From positions 1 through 26,806 of the forward strand of contig CAZEFK010000096.1 in assembly GCA_964511405.1 (NCBI GenBank): a stretch of DNA of 26,806 nt, written 5' to 3'. Each line of letters begins with the position of its first letter. Position 1 is the first letter of the stretch. The position numbers were made by a program, and so were the translations under genes. The notes beneath the pieces were generated by a model. The model was not told the origin of the DNA, did not search any database, and saw only the letters and a list, made by a program, of their open reading frames with translations. This DNA comes from CAZEFK01 sp964511405. GTDB taxonomy: Bacteria > Pseudomonadota > Alphaproteobacteria > Elsterales > Elsteraceae. Below are positions 24,331 through 26,806 of this stretch, one piece after another.

Positions 24331-25672
24331 TTGGCTTCCCTGGATCCCCTTTCGCGCCGCGTCGTGGTGACCGGTCTTGGGCTGGTCACGCCACTCGGGT
24401 CGGGTGTCGCGGTCAACTGGGACCGGCTGATCCGCGGTAACTCCGGCATCCGCGCCATCCAGAGCTTCGACGTCTCCGACCTGCCGGCGAAGATCGGCGG
24501 CATCGTGCCCCGCGGCGGCAGCGACGGCGACTTCAATCCCGACGACTATGTGCCGGCCAACGAGCGCCGGCGCATGGGCGACTTCATCGTCTATGCGGTC
24601 GCCGCCGCACAGCAGGCCGTCGACGACGCCGGCTGGCGGCCGTCGGACGAAGAGTCGCTGGAGCGGACCGGCGTCATGATCGGCAGCGGCATCGGTGGCC
24701 TCGTCGGCATCACCGACGGCGCCCTGACCATGGCCGAGAAGGGCCCGGTTGATCGCGAACACGTGAGCTTCCCAGTCGGCNNNNNNNNNNATGGCCGAGA
24801 AGGGCCCGCGGCGCCTGAGCCCGTTCTTCATCCCGGCCAGCCTGATCAACCTGGCGTCCGGCCATGTGTCGATCCGGTTCGGGTTCAAGGGGCCGAACCA
24901 TGCCGTGGTGACCGCCTGCTCGACCGGTGCCCATGCGATCGGCGACGCGGCGCGGCTCATCCAGTACGGCGACGCCGACGTGATGATCGCCGGCGGCACC
25001 GAGGCCGCGATCAGCCGCATCGGCATCGCCGGCTTCGCGGCGGCCCGCGCGCTGTCGACCGCCTTCAACGACGAGCCGCCCCGCGCCTCGCGGCCCTGGG
25101 ACAAGGACCGCGACGGCTTCGTCATGGGCGAGGGGGCCGGGGTCGTGGTGCTGGAAGAGTACAGCCACGCCAAGGCCCGCGGCGCCCGCATCTATGCCGA
25201 GATCGTGGGCTACGGCATGTCCGGCGATGCCTATCACATCACGGCGCCGACCCCGGACGGCAACGGCGCCTACCGCGCCATGCGCGCCGCGCTCAAGCGG
25301 GCGCAGATCGAGCCCGAGGCGGTCGGCTACGTCAACGCCCACGGCACGTCGACGCCGCTCGGCGACGAGATCGAGCTGGGGGCGGTCAAGCGCGTGTTCG
25401 GCGACCACGCCTACCAGCTGTCGATGTCGTCGACCAAGTCGGCGATCGGGCATCTGCTGGGCGCGGCGGGCAGCGTCGAGGCCATCTACTCGATCCTGGC
25501 CCTGCGCGACGGCGTCGCGCCGCCGACGCTCAACCTCGACAATCCCTCGGAGGGGTGCGACCTGGATCTGGTGCCCCATCACGCCAAGGAGCGTCCGATC
25601 CGGTATGCGCTGTCGAACTCCTTCGGGTTCGGCGGCACCAATGCATCGCTGGTGTTCAAGAAGGCGCCCTGA
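24331..25672 (+). CDS. fabF: Beta-ketoacyl-ACP synthase II FabF (interrupted only by an assembly gap)
   Basis: This is the condensing enzyme of fatty-acid elongation. It begins with TTG at 24331 behind a GGGAGAGG ribosome-binding sequence and reads SRRVVVTGLGLVTPLGSG. The frame runs to 24780, then meets ten Ns, and continues in another frame from 24791. The 18 bases ending the good first part (24730-24747, encoding MAEKGP) are repeated exactly at 24791-24808. Joining 24331-24747 to 24809-25672 removes 61 nt and gives an intact 426-residue protein with catalytic C176 (TACSTG), H317 (NAHGTSTPLGD) and H354 (IGHLLGAAG), matching FabF spacing. It should not be called a pseudogene. Confidence 0.94.
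24748..24790. other. Scaffold gap with spurious contig-end sequence inside fabF
   Basis: Thirty-three bases (24748-24780) followed by ten Ns (24781-24790) separate two copies of an 18-bp sequence. The 33 bases do not encode FabF-like residues, while the sequence after the second copy continues FabF perfectly. The two contigs therefore overlap in reality, and this stretch is best treated as an assembly artefact. Confidence 0.85.
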
Positions 25673-25714
25673 GAACCGACGCGCCGGCCCCATGCGCCGG
25701 CCCCGGGGCCAGCG

Positions 25715-26698
25715 ATGAGGCGGCCTTGGCTGGTCGGCATCGGCGCGGTGCTGGCCGTCCTGGCGGCTGGTGCCGGCGGCAGTTGGTGGTGGGTGGCGCG
25801 GCCGGGCCCCCTGGCTGACACAGCCTTGGTCGTGATTCCGCGCGGCGGGCGCGCCGCGATGGCCGATGCGCTGGCCGCGGCCGGGGCGCTCCGGGCGCCG
25901 GCCGCGCTGTTCCCGGCCCTGGTCTGGGTTCTGGCGCGGGATCGGACGCTGCGCGCCGGGGAATACCGCATCGCGGCCGGCGCCAGCATGCTCGACATCC
26001 TGCGCGAGATCGAAGCGGGCAAGGTGGTGGTCCGGCACCTGACCGTTCCGGAAGGGCTGACGACGGCGCAGGTCCTGGGGCTGATCGCGGCGTCGGAGCA
26101 TCTGGACGGTCCGATGCCGCCGCCGCCGCCGGAGGGCAGCCTGCTGCCCGAGACCTACAACTACACCCATGGCGACAGCCGCGCCGGTATGATGCGACGG
26201 CTGCACCGGGCCATGGACGAGGCGCTGGCGTCGGCCTGGGCGGGACGCGATCCGGGCCTGCCGCTACGGTCGCCGGCCGAGCTGCTGGTGCTGGCGTCGA
26301 TGGTGGAGAAGGAGACCGGCATCGCCGCCGAGCGGGCGCACGTGGCCGGCGTGTTCGTCAATCGGCTGCGCCTGGGCATGCGGCTGCAGTCGGACCCGAC
26401 GGTGATCTACGGCGTCACCAACGGCCAGGGCGCTCTTGGCCGCCCGCTCGCACGCGGCGACCTGGATCGGCCGACGCCGTTCAACACCTACGCCAACGCG
26501 GGGCTGCCGCCGGGGCCGATCGCCAATCCGGGCCAGGCGGCACTGCTCGCGGCCGCCCACCCCTTGCCCACGGATGACCTGTATTTCGTCGCCGATGGCT
26601 CGGGCGGCCATAGCTTCGCCGCGACCATCGAGGCCCACAACCGCAACGTCGCCGCCTGGCGCCGCCTCCAGAAGCAGAAGGAGACGGGGACGCCCTGA
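25715..26698 (+). CDS. mltG: Endolytic murein transglycosylase MltG
   Basis: A 327-residue inner-membrane protein with one N-terminal helix (about 6-27) and a periplasmic YceG-like domain. The catalytic glutamate is E198 in ASMVEKETG. LQSDPTVIYG and NTYANAGLPPGPIANPG are the other hallmark blocks. MltG cuts nascent peptidoglycan strands and so sets glycan length. The stretch GPMPPPPPEGSLLPETY includes a run of five prolines in the usual 'EG.L.PDTY' region. It starts 42 nt after fabF, in the common fabF-mltG order. Length is normal. Confidence 0.95.
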   Translation: MRRPWLVGIGAVLAVLAAGAGGSWWWVARPGPLADTALVVIPRGGRAAMADALAAAGALRAPAALFPALVWVLARDRTLRAGEYRIAAGASMLDILREIEAGKVVVRHLTVPEGLTTAQVLGLIAASEHLDGPMPPPPPEGSLLPETYNYTHGDSRAGMMRRLHRAMDEALASAWAGRDPGLPLRSPAELLVLASMVEKETGIAAERAHVAGVFVNRLRLGMRLQSDPTVIYGVTNGQGALGRPLARGDLDRPTPFNTYANAGLPPGPIANPGQAALLAAAHPLPTDDLYFVADGSGGHSFAATIEAHNRNVAAWRRLQKQKETGTP

Positions 26699-26711
26699 GA
26701 ACGGGTGAAGG

Positions 26712-26783
26712 AATTGGCGCGCGGGCTTTTCTTGGTTCGTCATCCCCGCGAAAAGCGGGGATCGTGCGCGCGCAAGCGCAATT
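26712..26783. repeat. REP-like composite palindrome after mltG
   Basis: The core is a perfect hairpin ATCCCCGC-GAAAA-GCGGGGAT (26742-26762), preceded by CGTC. The form cgtcatccccgcgaaaagcg resembles short dispersed palindromes seen in many proteobacterial genomes. Outer arms also pair: AATTG GCGCGCG (26712-26723) with CGCGCGC (26767-26773) and CAATT (26779-26783), with a 5-nt bulge. It could end mltG transcription, but no T-run follows. Confidence 0.55.
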
Positions 26784-26806
26784 GGTCAGGCGGGTGAGAG
26801 TCCCGC
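26764..26806 (+). other. Possible 5' end of a group II intron cut by the window edge
   Basis: One base after the hairpin the sequence reads GTGCG, the usual first five bases of group II introns. It is soon followed by GCGGG-TGAGAGT-CCCGC (26790-26806), a hairpin of the kind seen in intron domain I (GGTGARAGTCC). Class C introns insert next to terminator-like hairpins. Only 43 nt are visible and no reverse transcriptase is in view, so this is a hypothesis; the outer-arm pairing of the palindrome is the competing explanation. Confidence 0.3.

Noticed and set aside
24331..25672. fabF as a frameshifted pseudogene or as two separate genes
   Set aside because: The frame change is created by 61 extra positions (33 stray bases, ten Ns and one copy of a duplicated 18-mer). 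Collapsing them restores a normal enzyme.

Overview
The window is a very GC-rich (about 70% or more) stretch of bacterial chromosome that fits an alphaproteobacterium, most likely of the Rhodospirillales type. Evidence is the gene orders rpsF-rpsR-DUF2232-rplI-dnaB-alr and radA-cvpA-purF-SDR, a TPR-bamB-der cluster, a bacterial homospermidine synthase, and EcfG-type (general stress response) promoter sequences. It is probably one draft scaffold: it begins inside a WD40 repeat array, carries a 10-N gap in fabF, and ends next to a REP-like palindrome.

Layout: (1) 2-2788, + strand: the 3' part of a giant WD40-repeat protein with a Sel1-like tail. (2) 2810-5990, - strand: a two-gene operon of a family-4 glycosyltransferase and an amylo-alpha-1,6-glucosidase-like enzyme, preceded by a full-consensus EcfG promoter (GGAAC-N17-CGTT). 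(3) 6209-9542, + strand: an envelope/translation cluster of TPR membrane protein, lipoprotein BamB and ribosome-assembly GTPase Der. (4) 9638-11062, + strand: homospermidine synthase, followed by a perfect 14-bp hairpin. (5) 11136-11232, + strand: an unannotated candidate small RNA with an EcfG-like promoter, a 5' hairpin, an exposed anti-Shine-Dalgarno CCUCC stretch and a strong intrinsic terminator. (6) 11261-21973, - strand: twelve tightly packed genes read rpsF, rpsR, DUF2232, rplI, dnaB, alr, mlaE-like, mlaF-like, radA, cvpA, purF, SDR. Many junctions overlap by 1-14 nt, which suggests translational coupling of ribosome, replication, cell-wall, lipid-transport, DNA-repair and purine genes. 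(7) 22180-26698, + strand: fatty-acid synthesis cluster fabD-fabG-acpP-fabF, then mltG, transcribed divergently from the ribosomal operon.

Most of the window is conserved housekeeping DNA. The least explained signals are the stress-type small RNA candidate downstream of hss, the EcfG promoter in front of the glycan operon, and the palindrome with a possible group II intron 5' end at the right edge. The apparent break in fabF looks like an assembly artefact: an 18-bp sequence is duplicated on both sides of the Ns, and collapsing 61 nt restores an intact 426-residue enzyme.
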